Assembly: GCA_910587915.1 (NCBI GenBank)
Contig: CAJUOB010000003.1
Location: forward strand, 161,864 to 202,829
DNA: 40,966 bases
From: an uncultured Muribaculaceae bacterium
Lineage (GTDB): Bacteria; Bacteroidota; Bacteroidia; Bacteroidales; Muribaculaceae
Direction: 5' to 3'
The translations under genes and the position numbers were made by a program. Under the pieces are notes generated by a model. That model did not search any database. It worked only from the letters and a program-made list of their open reading frames with translations, and was not told the origin of the DNA. Every line of letters starts with the position of its first letter. The first letter of the stretch is position 1. Shown piece by piece: positions 8,168 to 17,243 of this stretch.

Positions 8168-8731
8168 ATGGCAACAACAGCTGATTTCAAAAACGGCATG
8201 TGCCTCGACATCGACGGCACCTACTATTTCATCAAGGAATTTCTTCATGTAAAACCTGGCAAAGGCCCCGCTTTCGTGCGCACCAAGCTCCGCAATGTGA
8301 AGACCGGCCGCATCATCGACAAGACCTGGAACTCGGGTGTAAAGGTCGACGAAGTACGCATCGAGCGTCGCCCCTACCAGTTCTCCTACAAGGATGACAT
8401 GGGCTACCACTTCCTCCACACCGAGACATGGGAAGAAATCATCGTTCCCGGCGAAAGCATCGAAGGTGTAGAATTCCTCAAGGACGGCGATATCTGCGAA
8501 GCTATGGTACACGCCGCTTCCGAAACCGTGCTCACCTGCGAGATGCCTACCAGCGTAGTTCTGGAAATCACCTACACCGAGCCCGGCATCAAGGGTGATA
8601 CCGCCACCAACACCCTCAAGCCCGCTACCGTTGAAACCGGCGCTGAAGTTCGCGTGCCCCTGTTCTGCAACATCGGCGACAAGGTGCGTATCGACACCCG
8701 CGACGGCTCTTACGTTGAGCGTGTGAAGTAA
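8168..8731 (+). CDS. efp: Translation elongation factor P
   Basis: 187 residues, the usual EF-P length with three beta-barrel domains. EF-P binds between the ribosomal P and E sites and rescues ribosomes stalled at polyproline. The tip loop reads HVKPGKGPAFVRTKLRN, with Lys32 in the position that many bacteria modify. Domain III ends with the expected GDKVRIDTRDGSYVERVK. Codon use is biased toward C-ending codons relative to the neighbours, as expected of a highly expressed gene. It is transcribed alone from a consensus promoter to a strong terminator. Confidence 0.97.
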   Translation: MATTADFKNGMCLDIDGTYYFIKEFLHVKPGKGPAFVRTKLRNVKTGRIIDKTWNSGVKVDEVRIERRPYQFSYKDDMGYHFLHTETWEEIIVPGESIEGVEFLKDGDICEAMVHAASETVLTCEMPTSVVLEITYTEPGIKGDTATNTLKPATVETGAEVRVPLFCNIGDKVRIDTRDGSYVERVK

Positions 8732-8755
8732 TACGTCAGATAGCATCTGATGTGT

Positions 8756-8789
8756 AAGCGGCCACCAAATCCGGTGGCCGCTTTTTTTT
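8756..8789 (+). terminator. Intrinsic terminator of efp
   Basis: Perfect 11-bp stem (8756-8766 with 8773-8783), 6-nt loop, followed by a run of T residues to 8789. It lies 25 bp after the efp stop. Confidence 0.93.
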
Positions 8790-9106
8790 GAACTTGTTTA
8801 ATATGTGAAGAAGAATAATGTTAAAATTAAGTTAAATATGTTAAAGTTCGACTTTTTTGGCCTTTTCGCATCCAAGCATAGAACAAGTTACAGAAAAATT
8901 ATCTTTCTTTGTAGTCGGCTTTAGAGCCGAGCCCTCGGGAAGGGCGGAATATCGAAGAAAGTAGGATTATATCGACAACACTCAGACACCTTTATACGGC
9001 CTCTTATGAATCATCGGAGGCTGCCATCTGATACCGACGGTCTTTCTTACCGGCTTGGAAAATATCCAAAACTACATAAATACTTACTTACTAAAAACAC
9101 CCTTGC
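8790..9106 (+). promoter_or_regulatory. Upstream region and structured leader of the susC-like operon
   Basis: No gene fits in this stretch. The first 100 bp are AT-rich and contain TATCTTTC at 8900-8907, a 7/8 match to the -7 box but without a -33 partner. Downstream, three hairpins follow: 8915-8930 (6-bp stem, TTAG loop), directly abutted by 8931-8945 (5-bp stem), and 8997-9023 (7 bp with one G-U pair, 13-nt loop). The two adjacent stems could stack. This suggests a structured 5' untranslated region of about 190 nt. The start site is not defined by sequence alone. Confidence 0.5.
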
Positions 9107-12100
9107 ATGAAGAACATTTGTTTTCAAATGACCCGGAAAGCTCTGGTCGTGCTCGCACTTATGCTCGCGACTGCGCTCCCGGCTTTAGCGCAGAACATCA
9201 CGGTGACAGGTACCGTGTATGAGCCCGAAGGCGAACCGGCCATCGGAGCGAGCGTCGAGGTGAAAGGCACCCCCGGAAAGGGCGTGGCAACCGATTTCGA
9301 CGGTAACTACAAAATTATTGTAGCCCCCGACGCAGTGCTCGTGTTCTCCTATGTCGGATGCGACTCACAGGAAGTTCCGGTGGACGGACGCACCGAAATC
9401 AACGTTAACCTTAAGACCAATGCCGTGGCCATGAACGAACTCGTGGTTGTAGGCTATGGTGTGGTGAAAAAATCGGACGCCACCGGTTCGGTAGGCGTTG
9501 TGAAACCCACCGATATCGAGGCCGGTCTTGCTACTACAGCACAGGACCTTCTCGTTGGCGCAAGCCCCGGTGTGGTTGTGGCTACCGAAGGCGGTGACCC
9601 TGCCGGCGGTGCCTCGATCCAGATTCGCGGTGGCGCTTCGCTCAACGCATCGAACGCTCCCCTTATCGTAATCGACGGTGTGCCCATGGACGGCAACACA
9701 GTGAAAGGTTCGTCGAACCCCCTGTCGCTCGTGAGCCCCGAGAACATTGAAAATATGACCATCCTCAAGTCGGCATCGGCAACAGCCATCTATGGTTCGC
9801 GTGCTTCGAACGGTGTGATCATCATCACCACCAAGCGCGGTAAGGAAGGCAAACCTCAGGTGAACTTCGCCGCCAACTTCTATGTGGCAACTCCCCGCAA
9901 GTATCTCGACATGATGGACGCCAGCCAGTATAGCAGCTATATCATCAACAAGTACGGCGCAGAATCGGCTCAGGCTGCAAAACTCGGAACCGCAAACACC
10001 AACTGGCAGAAAGAAGTGCTCCGCACCACTTTCAGCCACGACTACAGCCTCTCCGTGGGCGGTACTGCCGGTGTGCTTCCCTACCGTGTGGGCGTGAACT
10101 ATACAGGCACCGACGGTGTGGTACGTGCTACCGACAACCAGCGTCTTGGCGCCTCGATCAACCTTACCCCGTCGTTCTTCGACGATCTTCTCAATGTGAG
10201 CGCTAATGCCAAAGGCTCCTACATTGTCAACAACTATGGTGGGGGCGCCCTCGGCAGCGCTATCGGCTTCAACCCCACTCTGCCGGTGTATATGAACAAT
10301 GTGTTCAACAACTACACCACATATCTCGGCGATGGCAGCGTGGCCGGTCCCGACTCCCCCGGCTCGAGCGTGAGCAATATCTACTCCAAGAACCCTGTGT
10401 CGCTCTGGAAAGAGCACTACAGCCGTTCGAAAGTATACCAGAGCGTGGGTAATCTCCAGATCGACCTGAAGATGCCTTTCCTTCGTGAACTCCGTGCCAA
10501 CCTCAACCTCGGCTACGACTACAGCCACGGTGAAGTGCGCAACTTCGAGCAGCCTTTCTCGCCTGCAGCGTGGGATGGCAAGTTCCAGGTACGCGGCGAC
10601 AACGGCAGTGTTGTCAACGTACAGCAGGGCTACGGCAGCCTGACCAAAGAAAATCAGGAACGCTACACCCTCATGCTCGAATTCTATCTTAACTATGCCA
10701 AGCATTTCGAAGCTATCAAGAGCGACCTCGATGTAACCGGCGGTTACTCCTGGCAGCGCTTCAACGATAAGGGTCACAACTTCACTGTTGCCGATCCTCA
10801 GATGGCAAACTCCGACATAATCTTCACCGATCCCAACCTCAACGGGGGCAATCCGGTGAACCTCAAGGACTATGCAGGATTCCAGTACAATCCCACCAGC
10901 TACTACAGCACCCGCTATCAGCTGGTATCTTTCTTCGGCCGTGTGAACTATACACTTATGGACCGCTATCTTCTCACTGTGACACTCCGTCGCGACGGTA
11001 CCAGCCGCTTCGGTAAGGACCACCGCTGGGGTACATTCCCCGCTGCCGCTCTCGGTTGGAAGATTCTCGACGAAAGCTTCATGGAAGGTGCCCGCGGTGT
11101 GCTGAGCGAACTTAAGCTCCGCTTCGACTGGGGTGTGACCGGCCAGCAGGACGTAGGCAGCGACTACTTCCCCTACATGCCTATCTACAGTACTCTCGTG
11201 GGCGACGGCAACACATATCCTATCAACGGACAGTATGTGCAGCTCGCATACCCCAATCCTTACAATGCTGACCTTAAATGGGAAGAGACAACAACAAAGA
11301 ACATCGGTCTTGACTTCGGTTTCCTCAACAACCGCATCACCGGTAGCATCGAGTACTACCAGCGCAAGACCAAGGATCTCCTTGTGAAAGCCAACTATGC
11401 CGCCGGTTCGAACCTCTCGAACGTGGGCTGGATCAACCTCGGCGACCTCAAGAACACCGGTTTCGAATTCAATGTTAGCACCCGTCCTATCGTGACACGC
11501 GACTTCACATGGACCTCGAACCTCAACGTGGCCTACAACCAAAACAAGATCACCCGTCTGGCCGACGGCGCCGACGCTATGACTGGTGGTATCGGTAATG
11601 GCGTGAACACGCAGAAGCATGTTGTAGGTGAGAGCGCTTTCTCCTTCTACGTATACGAGCAGGCATATGATTCCGCAGGCAATCCTCTGGAAGGTGTTTA
11701 CGTAGACCAGAACGGCGACGGCGTGATCAACGAGGACGACAAGATCCTCTTCCACCACGTTCATCCCGACTGGACCGCAAGCTGGCACAATACATTCAAC
11801 TACAAGAACTGGGACTTCGGCTTCGTGCTCCGTGGTTCGTTCGGCAACTGGGCATACAACAAAAACCAGGTCGACAACTCGTTTGCAGCCATGGCTACCA
11901 ACCAGCCCACTCTCTCCAACCTGATGAACAATACATTCCTCTTCGAGCAGACCCGTACTACCGAGCTTATGCTGAGCAGCTACTTCGTGCAGAACGCATC
12001 GTTCGTCCGCTGCGACAACATAACCCTGGGCTACACTTTCGACAATCTGCTCAAGAACAAGATGAAGCTCCGTGTCTTCGGTGCGGTGCAGAATCCGTTT

Positions 12101-12214
12101 GTCATCACCAAATACAAAGGTCTCGACCCCGAGCTGACATATCAGCAGGGTATCGACGGTGCTCCCTATCCGCGCCCAATGACTTTCACACTCGGCCTGG
12201 TCGCCAATTTCTAA
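9107..12214 (+). CDS. SusC/RagA-type TonB-linked outer-membrane transporter
   Basis: 1035 residues, typical for the family. A signal peptide ends at ALAQ (about residue 29). A carboxypeptidase-regulatory-like domain follows (about 31-110, starting ITVTGTVYEPEGEPAIGASV). Next comes the TonB-box region NELVVVGYG, then the plug with the IRGGASLNASNAPLIVIDG block and IYGSRASNGVIIITTKRG, and a 22-strand barrel to the C-terminal Phe (LGLVANF). SusC proteins import oligosaccharides or peptides across the outer membrane, driven by TonB, with a SusD lid on top. The susD gene follows after 23 bp. Together with SusE/F-like partners the likely ligand is an alpha-glucan or another glycan, which is inference. 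A second possible start (MTRKAL) lies 21 bp in. Confidence 0.97.
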   Translation: MKNICFQMTRKALVVLALMLATALPALAQNITVTGTVYEPEGEPAIGASVEVKGTPGKGVATDFDGNYKIIVAPDAVLVFSYVGCDSQEVPVDGRTEINVNLKTNAVAMNELVVVGYGVVKKSDATGSVGVVKPTDIEAGLATTAQDLLVGASPGVVVATEGGDPAGGASIQIRGGASLNASNAPLIVIDGVPMDGNTVKGSSNPLSLVSPENIENMTILKSASATAIYGSRASNGVIIITTKRGKEGKPQVNFAANFYVATPRKYLDMMDASQYSSYIINKYGAESAQAAKLGTANTNWQKEVLRTTFSHDYSLSVGGTAGVLPYRVGVNYTGTDGVVRATDNQRLGASINLTPSFFDDLLNVSANAKGSYIVNNYGGGALGSAIGFNPTLPVYMNNVFNNYTTYLGDGSVAGPDSPGSSVSNIYSKNPVSLWKEHYSRSKVYQSVGNLQIDLKMPFLRELRANLNLGYDYSHGEVRNFEQPFSPAAWDGKFQVRGDNGSVVNVQQGYGSLTKENQERYTLMLEFYLNYAKHFEAIKSDLDVTGGYSWQRFNDKGHNFTVADPQMANSDIIFTDPNLNGGNPVNLKDYAGFQYNPTSYYSTRYQLVSFFGRVNYTLMDRYLLTVTLRRDGTSRFGKDHRWGTFPAAALGWKILDESFMEGARGVLSELKLRFDWGVTGQQDVGSDYFPYMPIYSTLVGDGNTYPINGQYVQLAYPNPYNADLKWEETTTKNIGLDFGFLNNRITGSIEYYQRKTKDLLVKANYAAGSNLSNVGWINLGDLKNTGFEFNVSTRPIVTRDFTWTSNLNVAYNQNKITRLADGADAMTGGIGNGVNTQKHVVGESAFSFYVYEQAYDSAGNPLEGVYVDQNGDGVINEDDKILFHHVHPDWTASWHNTFNYKNWDFGFVLRGSFGNWAYNKNQVDNSFAAMATNQPTLSNLMNNTFLFEQTRTTELMLSSYFVQNASFVRCDNITLGYTFDNLLKNKMKLRVFGAVQNPFVITKYKGLDPELTYQQGIDGAPYPRPMTFTLGLVANF

Positions 12215-12237
12215 AAACCGGTTAATCAGACATCAAC

Positions 12238-13782
12238 ATGAAATTTATCAAACATATACTTGCGGGCACTGTGGCCCTGATGGCTTTTGCCGGCACTTCG
12301 TGCGTCGGCGACCTCGACCTCACGCCCAATGACCCCAATCTCAAACTCGAGCTTACGACTCAGGCTGAGTGGGACGGCTTCCTTGGCCGTCTCTACGGTA
12401 ACCTTTACCGTGACGATATCATATCGACATCCGATGGCGGTGCCGGTACATTCACCCGTTCGCACTTCAACCTTCAGGAAATTACAGCCGACGAATGTTT
12501 CATCTCCGAGGCATGGAACGACCCCGGCTACCAGCCACTGAACAAGAACCAGTGGAGCTCGGACAACGAATGGATCTACGCCGCTTTCGCGCGTGAATTC
12601 TTCAATGCCAAGATGGGTGCCGAATTCATCAGCGGCATGCGCGGCAAGGGTGGTGCTTTCTTCGATGAAGCCGAAGTAAAAGCACGCATAGCCGAGGCAT
12701 CGGCTCTCCGCGGTCTGGCGTACTACTACATGATCGACCTCTTCGGTCGTGGTCCCTGGATTGACGAAAGCTCCACCACCGGTGCAACTCCTCCCACCTA
12801 CGACCGCAAGCAGCTCTTCGAGGCAATCACCGCCGAGCTCGAGACCTATGTGCCCGATCTCAAACCCGCCGCACAGCAGGCCTATGGCCGTGTGAGCCGC
12901 GAGGCAGGCTATATGCTTCTGGCCAAGCTCTACCTCAACGCCGAGGTATATACCGGCACCCCGATGTGGGACAAGTGTGCAGCAGCCCTCAAGCAGGTGG
13001 TATCCACAGGTATCACTCTCGCGCCTGAGTACAAATATCTTTTCTGCGCTACCAACGACAAATATGCCGGCAACGGCGAGCTTCTCTGGGTCGTGCCTCA
13101 GGAGCAGGGCCGCATGGAAGCATGGGGTGGCACCACCTACCTCACCTGCGGTGCATGGTTCGCATCGGCCGGCGAGGACATCCTCAAGAAGCTCAACTAC
13201 AAGGATGCATGGGGCGGTCTGCGTCTGCGTCCCGAGCTGTCGCGTGTTCTCGACAAGGCCGACAAGCGTCGTCTTATCTTCGAAGGCACTTTCAAGGAAG
13301 ACATCCCCACTCTCGGCGGCAACGATGCCACTTCGTGCGGCTACATGCTCATAAAGTACTCCAACAGCCCCGAGGATGATTATGAAAATACCGCCGGCAA
13401 CAACAATAACAACGTGGCTATGTCGAATGCCGACTATCCTGTGTTCCGTCTTGCCGACGCATATCTTATGCTGGCCGAATGCCAGATGAACGGTGTGGAA
13501 TGCGATGGTCTCCGCTACCTCAACCTCGTGCGCGATCGCGCCGAAATGCCCGCTCTGTCGCAGATTACTGCCGACGAGCTCCTCAAGGAGCGCATGCGCG
13601 AACTTTACTGCGAGGGACACCGTCGCAGCGACCTCATACGCTTCGGCAAGTATACCGGAGCTAACTATCTCTGGTCTTGGAAAGGTGGCGACTACGAGGG
13701 TGCATCGCTTCCCGAATACCGCGCTCTCTATCCTATTCCCATGCAGTATACAGCTACAGTGGGTCAGAACCCCGGATATTAA
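12238..13782 (+). CDS. SusD/RagB family glycan-binding lipoprotein
   Basis: 514 residues. A lipoprotein signal ends at the lipobox GTSC (Cys22), so the mature protein is anchored on the outer-membrane surface. The helical TPR-like core is recognisable from ALRGLAYYYMIDLFGRGPW, the YGRVSREAGYMLLAKLYLNAE block, and the C-terminal YLNLVRDRAEMPAL, ERMRELYCEGHRRSDLIRFGKY and final QNPGY. SusD proteins form the hinged lid of the SusC barrel and capture the glycan. It lies between susC and susE in one operon. After its stop a strong hairpin precedes susE. Confidence 0.96.
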   Translation: MKFIKHILAGTVALMAFAGTSCVGDLDLTPNDPNLKLELTTQAEWDGFLGRLYGNLYRDDIISTSDGGAGTFTRSHFNLQEITADECFISEAWNDPGYQPLNKNQWSSDNEWIYAAFAREFFNAKMGAEFISGMRGKGGAFFDEAEVKARIAEASALRGLAYYYMIDLFGRGPWIDESSTTGATPPTYDRKQLFEAITAELETYVPDLKPAAQQAYGRVSREAGYMLLAKLYLNAEVYTGTPMWDKCAAALKQVVSTGITLAPEYKYLFCATNDKYAGNGELLWVVPQEQGRMEAWGGTTYLTCGAWFASAGEDILKKLNYKDAWGGLRLRPELSRVLDKADKRRLIFEGTFKEDIPTLGGNDATSCGYMLIKYSNSPEDDYENTAGNNNNNVAMSNADYPVFRLADAYLMLAECQMNGVECDGLRYLNLVRDRAEMPALSQITADELLKERMRELYCEGHRRSDLIRFGKYTGANYLWSWKGGDYEGASLPEYRALYPIPMQYTATVGQNPGY

Positions 13783-13817
13783 TTCATCAAAAAAGTTAAT
13801 AAGTTAATGGAGTTTAC

Positions 13818-13860
13818 GAAGTTAAGATGATGACTCCATTGGAATCATTATCTTGACTTC
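13818..13860 (+). promoter_or_regulatory. Intercistronic hairpin between susD and susE
   Basis: A 43-nt imperfect palindrome: 21-nt arms at 13818-13838 and 13840-13860 pair at 20 of 21 positions (two G-U pairs, one C-A mismatch); the innermost pairs must open to form a loop. No T-run follows (GAAAATTCC), so it is not a standard terminator. Its position, 36 bp after susD and 41 bp before susE, suits an RNA-processing or stability element that sets SusCD above SusEF. Confidence 0.6.
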
Positions 13861-13901
13861 CGAAAATTCCAAAGCTTTCACAACTCGATACTAAAACACA
13901 A

Positions 13902-15170
13902 ATGAAAATCGCAAAAATATATACCGTTCTGGCTGCTGCGGCTGCTATGCTTGGAGTGGCGTCGTGCGATAACCCCGACACTCCGGTGATGCAGAAACCG
14001 ACTGAGTTCAAGCTCAATGTGCCGCCTTTCGCACAGCAGTACTACGAACTTACCGAGGATGGTACTCTTGAGCTGACCTGCTCTCAGCCCAACTACGGAA
14101 TCGGCACTGTGGTGAAGTACTCGGCCGAGGTTTCCATGACCGAGGATTTCGCCGAATCGAAACCTATCACTAACATCAACGGTGCCAGCGCCTCCATTTC
14201 GCTCAGTAGCGGCGAGATTGCCACTGCTATGTGCGAACTGCTTGGCATAGTCGACGATGATACATGGCAGCCGTTTGTCGACGACCATGTGCGTCCTCTC
14301 TATATCCGCGCCATTGCCAAGGTTGGCGAAGTGGAATGGAGCGAGATTGCATCGAATGTAATCGAACTCCCGCGTGTGGATTTCTACTATGCGCTGAAGA
14401 CTCCCGGATTTATCTTCCTTACCGGTATACCCAGCTTTATCGAGCCAAGCACTGAAAACCGCGATAAACTTGTGCGTCTCTATGAGCCGAAAGATGACAT
14501 CGGTTCGCAAGTGTACTCCGCAGTGGTCGATGCTCCTGCCGGAACTGCTGCCTTCCGTTTCTATACTCAGCTCGGTAAAAACTGGGATGACGTAGCAGAA
14601 TTCAGTATCGGTGCTGCCGAGCCCGACATGAACTCGGTGAATATAACCGATAAGTTTGTCGATGGCAAATACGAAGGCGATGTTGTGGTTAAAGGCCGCA
14701 GTAACTGGGAATTTACCTGGGGTGGCGGCGAGATGACTATCACAGTCAATCTCAAAAAGAACACTATCTCTATCGTTGGCGGTGCTCAGGAAGTTGTGGT
14801 TACCAAGTATGTATATATGGTCGGTAATCAGGCTGACTGGACTACCCCCGATGCAGAGGCTGCTGCAACCTACGAGCCCTGGCGCCTTGTGTGCGACGAC
14901 GGTTCGGGTGTGTACAAAGGCACATTTGAAATCTCGCATCTTCAGAATGATGCAAGCGATCTCTACTGCCGCTTCTATCAGGAACTTGCAGGTTGGGGCA
15001 ATGCCCAGTGGGCTTCTCCTACCGGTGGCGACTATCTCGTAACTCCCGGTGTGGCTGCCGAAACCGCTGTCGGTGAAGGCTGCTTCCAACTCGAACAGGC
15101 TATCAACAGCACAATATCTGTGTCGCTCGATACCAAAGCCAATACTGTAACTTTCGATTTCGTTGACTGA
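13902..15170 (+). CDS. SusE-like outer-membrane glycan-binding lipoprotein
   Basis: 422 residues. A lipoprotein signal ends at GVASC (Cys about 24). The N-terminal part (KPTEFKLNVPPFAQQYYELT, followed by LTCSQPNYGI and YSAEVSMTEDF) is the SusE-type immunoglobulin-like domain. Two further beta-sandwich modules follow; the last begins YVYMVGNQADW near residue 300 and has the W-rich pattern of SusE/SusF starch-binding modules. In the Bacteroides starch system SusE and SusF bind glycan at the cell surface but are not transporters. Position as third gene of a susCDEF-type operon supports the call. The exact ligand is unknown. Confidence 0.88.
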   Translation: MKIAKIYTVLAAAAAMLGVASCDNPDTPVMQKPTEFKLNVPPFAQQYYELTEDGTLELTCSQPNYGIGTVVKYSAEVSMTEDFAESKPITNINGASASISLSSGEIATAMCELLGIVDDDTWQPFVDDHVRPLYIRAIAKVGEVEWSEIASNVIELPRVDFYYALKTPGFIFLTGIPSFIEPSTENRDKLVRLYEPKDDIGSQVYSAVVDAPAGTAAFRFYTQLGKNWDDVAEFSIGAAEPDMNSVNITDKFVDGKYEGDVVVKGRSNWEFTWGGGEMTITVNLKKNTISIVGGAQEVVVTKYVYMVGNQADWTTPDAEAAATYEPWRLVCDDGSGVYKGTFEISHLQNDASDLYCRFYQELAGWGNAQWASPTGGDYLVTPGVAAETAVGEGCFQLEQAINSTISVSLDTKANTVTFDFVD

Positions 15171-15202
15171 TCGAAAACATCACAACTCCAAAACCAAAAG
15201 AA

Positions 15203-16693
15203 ATGAAGAAAATAGCAATACTTCCCATATTGGCTCTGGCGATGGGCTTTGCCGCTTGCGACGACGTTGATCTCGGCACCGGCATTCCCGTGGTAAATCC
15301 CGAGCTTCCTGCTGCCGGCCCCGACCTTGTGACGGTGACTCCTGCTGCCGATATACCTTCGGTGGTCAATCTGGCCGAATACTATGAGCGTGTAGAAAAT
15401 GTACCTGTTGCTGTCGTATCGGCTGCCGAGGGATGGCCTGAGGGATATGGTTTCGGCGCTAATGTAGAAGTAAGTACTACCGAGGATTTTGCAACCAGCG
15501 TGCGAGTGCCGGCTGTTGCTTTAGGCGAGAATTTCTACTTCGAACCCGCAGTGCTCAATGAGGCTATCCGCGAAACTTTCACAAAGAATCCCGTGGAGAT
15601 TACTCTCTATCTCCGCTACAATGTGAGTGCGGTGAAAGGTAACGAGAATGTCGTGCTGGGTGGTCCCGACAAGTTCTACTGCCCCATGCAGATAACCGTG
15701 CTTCCTTATCCTCCCTATGTGATTGAGCCCACATATTACTTCGCTTGGTCGGCCGATGGTATAGATTGGACTGTGAACAATACGTCGAAGTTCAACCACA
15801 GCGATAACAATGTGTACGACGATCCTTCGTTCAGCCAGGTTCTCAATCTGAGTCCTGCAGTTGTTGGCTCGGGCGTGTACTGGAAGATTATTCCCGGCAG
15901 CGTGCTCGACAACAGCGACTTCTCCGCTGCTATCGGTGTTGTTGAAGCCGACAAAGCTAAGGCTGCAGGTTCGCTCGATGCCGGATCGACTCAGGTGCCC
16001 GGTTTCATGACTCTCTCCGGCGGTATTGAGTTCAAGTTCAACCGCGAGAAGCTTACATTTGAGTACAAGCAGGCTATTCCCAACATCTGGATGGCCGGCA
16101 ACGGTGTGAACGGCACAAGCTGGAACAATAGCCAGTTTGCCATGGTTCTGTGGACCGAAGACTATGTGAACTATGCCGGCTACGCACACCTCTATGGTGC
16201 CGCAGAGCCTGCGTTCAAGTTCAGCACTATCAATAATTGGGATGGTGGCTTTGGCGTAACCGACGCACTCGAGTTCACAACCAATCCCGAGACCGGTGTC
16301 ATGACTGCTTCTGGCAACGCAAATGGCGGAAAAGACATCAATGTGCCGGCAGAAGGCTTGTACTTCATCAAACTCAACTATTCTACCAAGGCTTTCAACG
16401 TGACTTCCATCAAGACCATAGGTATGATTGGCGACTTCAATGGCTGGGGCTCGTCGCTGGCCATGACTCCGTCGGCCGATATGCTTACATGGACGGTGAC
16501 TGTAGACCTCGAGCAGGGTCAGAACTGGAAGTTCCGCATGAACGATGGTTGGGATATCAACCTCGGCGGTGTGCTTGAATCGCTCACCTGCTTCGGCAAC
16601 CCCGCCAACATCGTGGCAGCCGAGACCGGTACCTACGAAGTGACACTCCACCTCGACACACTTCCCTACACAGCAACTCTCGTGAAGAAGTAA
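15203..16693 (+). CDS. SusF/SusE-like outer-membrane glycan-binding lipoprotein
   Basis: 496 residues. The lipobox is GFAAC with the lipidated Cys near 19. The protein is a chain of beta-sandwich modules. An N-terminal SusE-like domain (VEVSTTEDFATSVRVPAV) is followed by a module around NIWMAGNGVNGTSW and a last module, about 410-496, starting TIGMIGDFNGWG and containing WTVTVDLEQGQNWKFRMNDGW. The GDFNGW pattern is characteristic of SusE/F and of related starch-binding modules. It lies 32 bp after susE, and a terminator closes the operon. SusF-type proteins act as extra surface glycan-binding sites. Assignment to SusE or SusF rests on gene order. Confidence 0.88.
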   Translation: MKKIAILPILALAMGFAACDDVDLGTGIPVVNPELPAAGPDLVTVTPAADIPSVVNLAEYYERVENVPVAVVSAAEGWPEGYGFGANVEVSTTEDFATSVRVPAVALGENFYFEPAVLNEAIRETFTKNPVEITLYLRYNVSAVKGNENVVLGGPDKFYCPMQITVLPYPPYVIEPTYYFAWSADGIDWTVNNTSKFNHSDNNVYDDPSFSQVLNLSPAVVGSGVYWKIIPGSVLDNSDFSAAIGVVEADKAKAAGSLDAGSTQVPGFMTLSGGIEFKFNREKLTFEYKQAIPNIWMAGNGVNGTSWNNSQFAMVLWTEDYVNYAGYAHLYGAAEPAFKFSTINNWDGGFGVTDALEFTTNPETGVMTASGNANGGKDINVPAEGLYFIKLNYSTKAFNVTSIKTIGMIGDFNGWGSSLAMTPSADMLTWTVTVDLEQGQNWKFRMNDGWDINLGGVLESLTCFGNPANIVAAETGTYEVTLHLDTLPYTATLVKK

Positions 16694-16711
16694 GGAGTCG
16701 GAATATAGATT

Positions 16712-16749
16712 AAAAAAGGGCGCTATCCGCAGTGGATAAGCGCCCTTTT
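16712..16749 (+). terminator. Terminator of the susCDEF-like operon
   Basis: GGGCGC-rich stem of 11 bp with one bulged base (about 16718-16728 with 16733-16745), short loop, A-run before and TTTT after. It lies 18 bp past the susF stop. Confidence 0.85.
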
Positions 16750-17057
16750 GCATGTCCGGTATTGCTGCGGCTAATTATTGCAAGATTGGTGGCACCACGA
16801 TGTGGCGCGTGTTGTGTGCGAGGATGTGATATACCACAGCTGCGCACACCTACGGTGCGCTTGCAGTGGCCTACTGTTGTGTCGGCCGCTACCGTGGCTT
16901 TTGCCTCACGGCAAGATTTTGGGTGGTATCATGGGGGTAAAAAGGGAAAGCGCCCCGGCCTTTCTTAGAGGACGGGACGCTCGGGGAGAGTTATATATAA
17001 CATTCAACCATAAAAGTCTCGTTGGTTAAACGTCGGCAGAGTTCGGGAAGTTCATTT
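16750..17057. other. Non-coding stretch with several hairpins
   Basis: No convincing gene. The short open frames have no recognisable product. Local inverted repeats are visible: GCGCAC/GTGCGC around 16844-16862, CCGTG/CACGG around 16890-16912, and a longer one near 16948-16980 (nine-base arms with one mismatch) flanked on its left by an A-rich run. That last one would read as a terminator on the minus strand and may be the original end of the DcaP-like gene transcript. Confidence 0.4.
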
Positions 17058-17243
17058 TAGTTAGAAGTTAGGAGTGGGAAGTTAAGAGTGAGTGGTTAGG
17101 AGTGAGGAGTTGGCAGTGAGGGGGTGGTGACGAGGAGTTAGGGGCGAGGAGAGAGGAGTTTGCAGTGGGGGGTACGGGTGGTTAGGTGTTTGGACCAACT
17201 TCTCACTCCTAACTCCTCACTTCTAACTACTCACTACTAACTA
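17058..17243. repeat. Degenerate TTAGGAGTGAG-type tandem repeat with inverted ends
   Basis: About 186 bp of imperfect repeats of GTTAGGAGTGAG/GAGTTAG units. The left two thirds are purine-rich; the right 48 bp (17196-17243) are the reverse complement in kind. Both ends are TAGTTAG in inverted orientation, so the RNA could fold into a long stem. The right end includes the stop codon of the minus-strand DcaP-like gene. Confidence 0.7.

Noticed and set aside
9365..11788. 807-codon open frame antisense to the susC-like gene
   Set aside because: A shadow of the strongly biased susC codon use; His/Val-rich translation without domains. Similar long antisense frames opposite susD, fumarase and A2M were dropped for the same reason.
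16750..17057. Small protein gene in the gap between susF and the porin gene
   Set aside because: Frames are short, Cys/Arg-rich and without start context or homology that I recognise; hairpins explain the sequence better.
17058..17243. CRISPR array
   Set aside because: Units are adjacent and degenerate with no unique spacers, and no cas gene is near.
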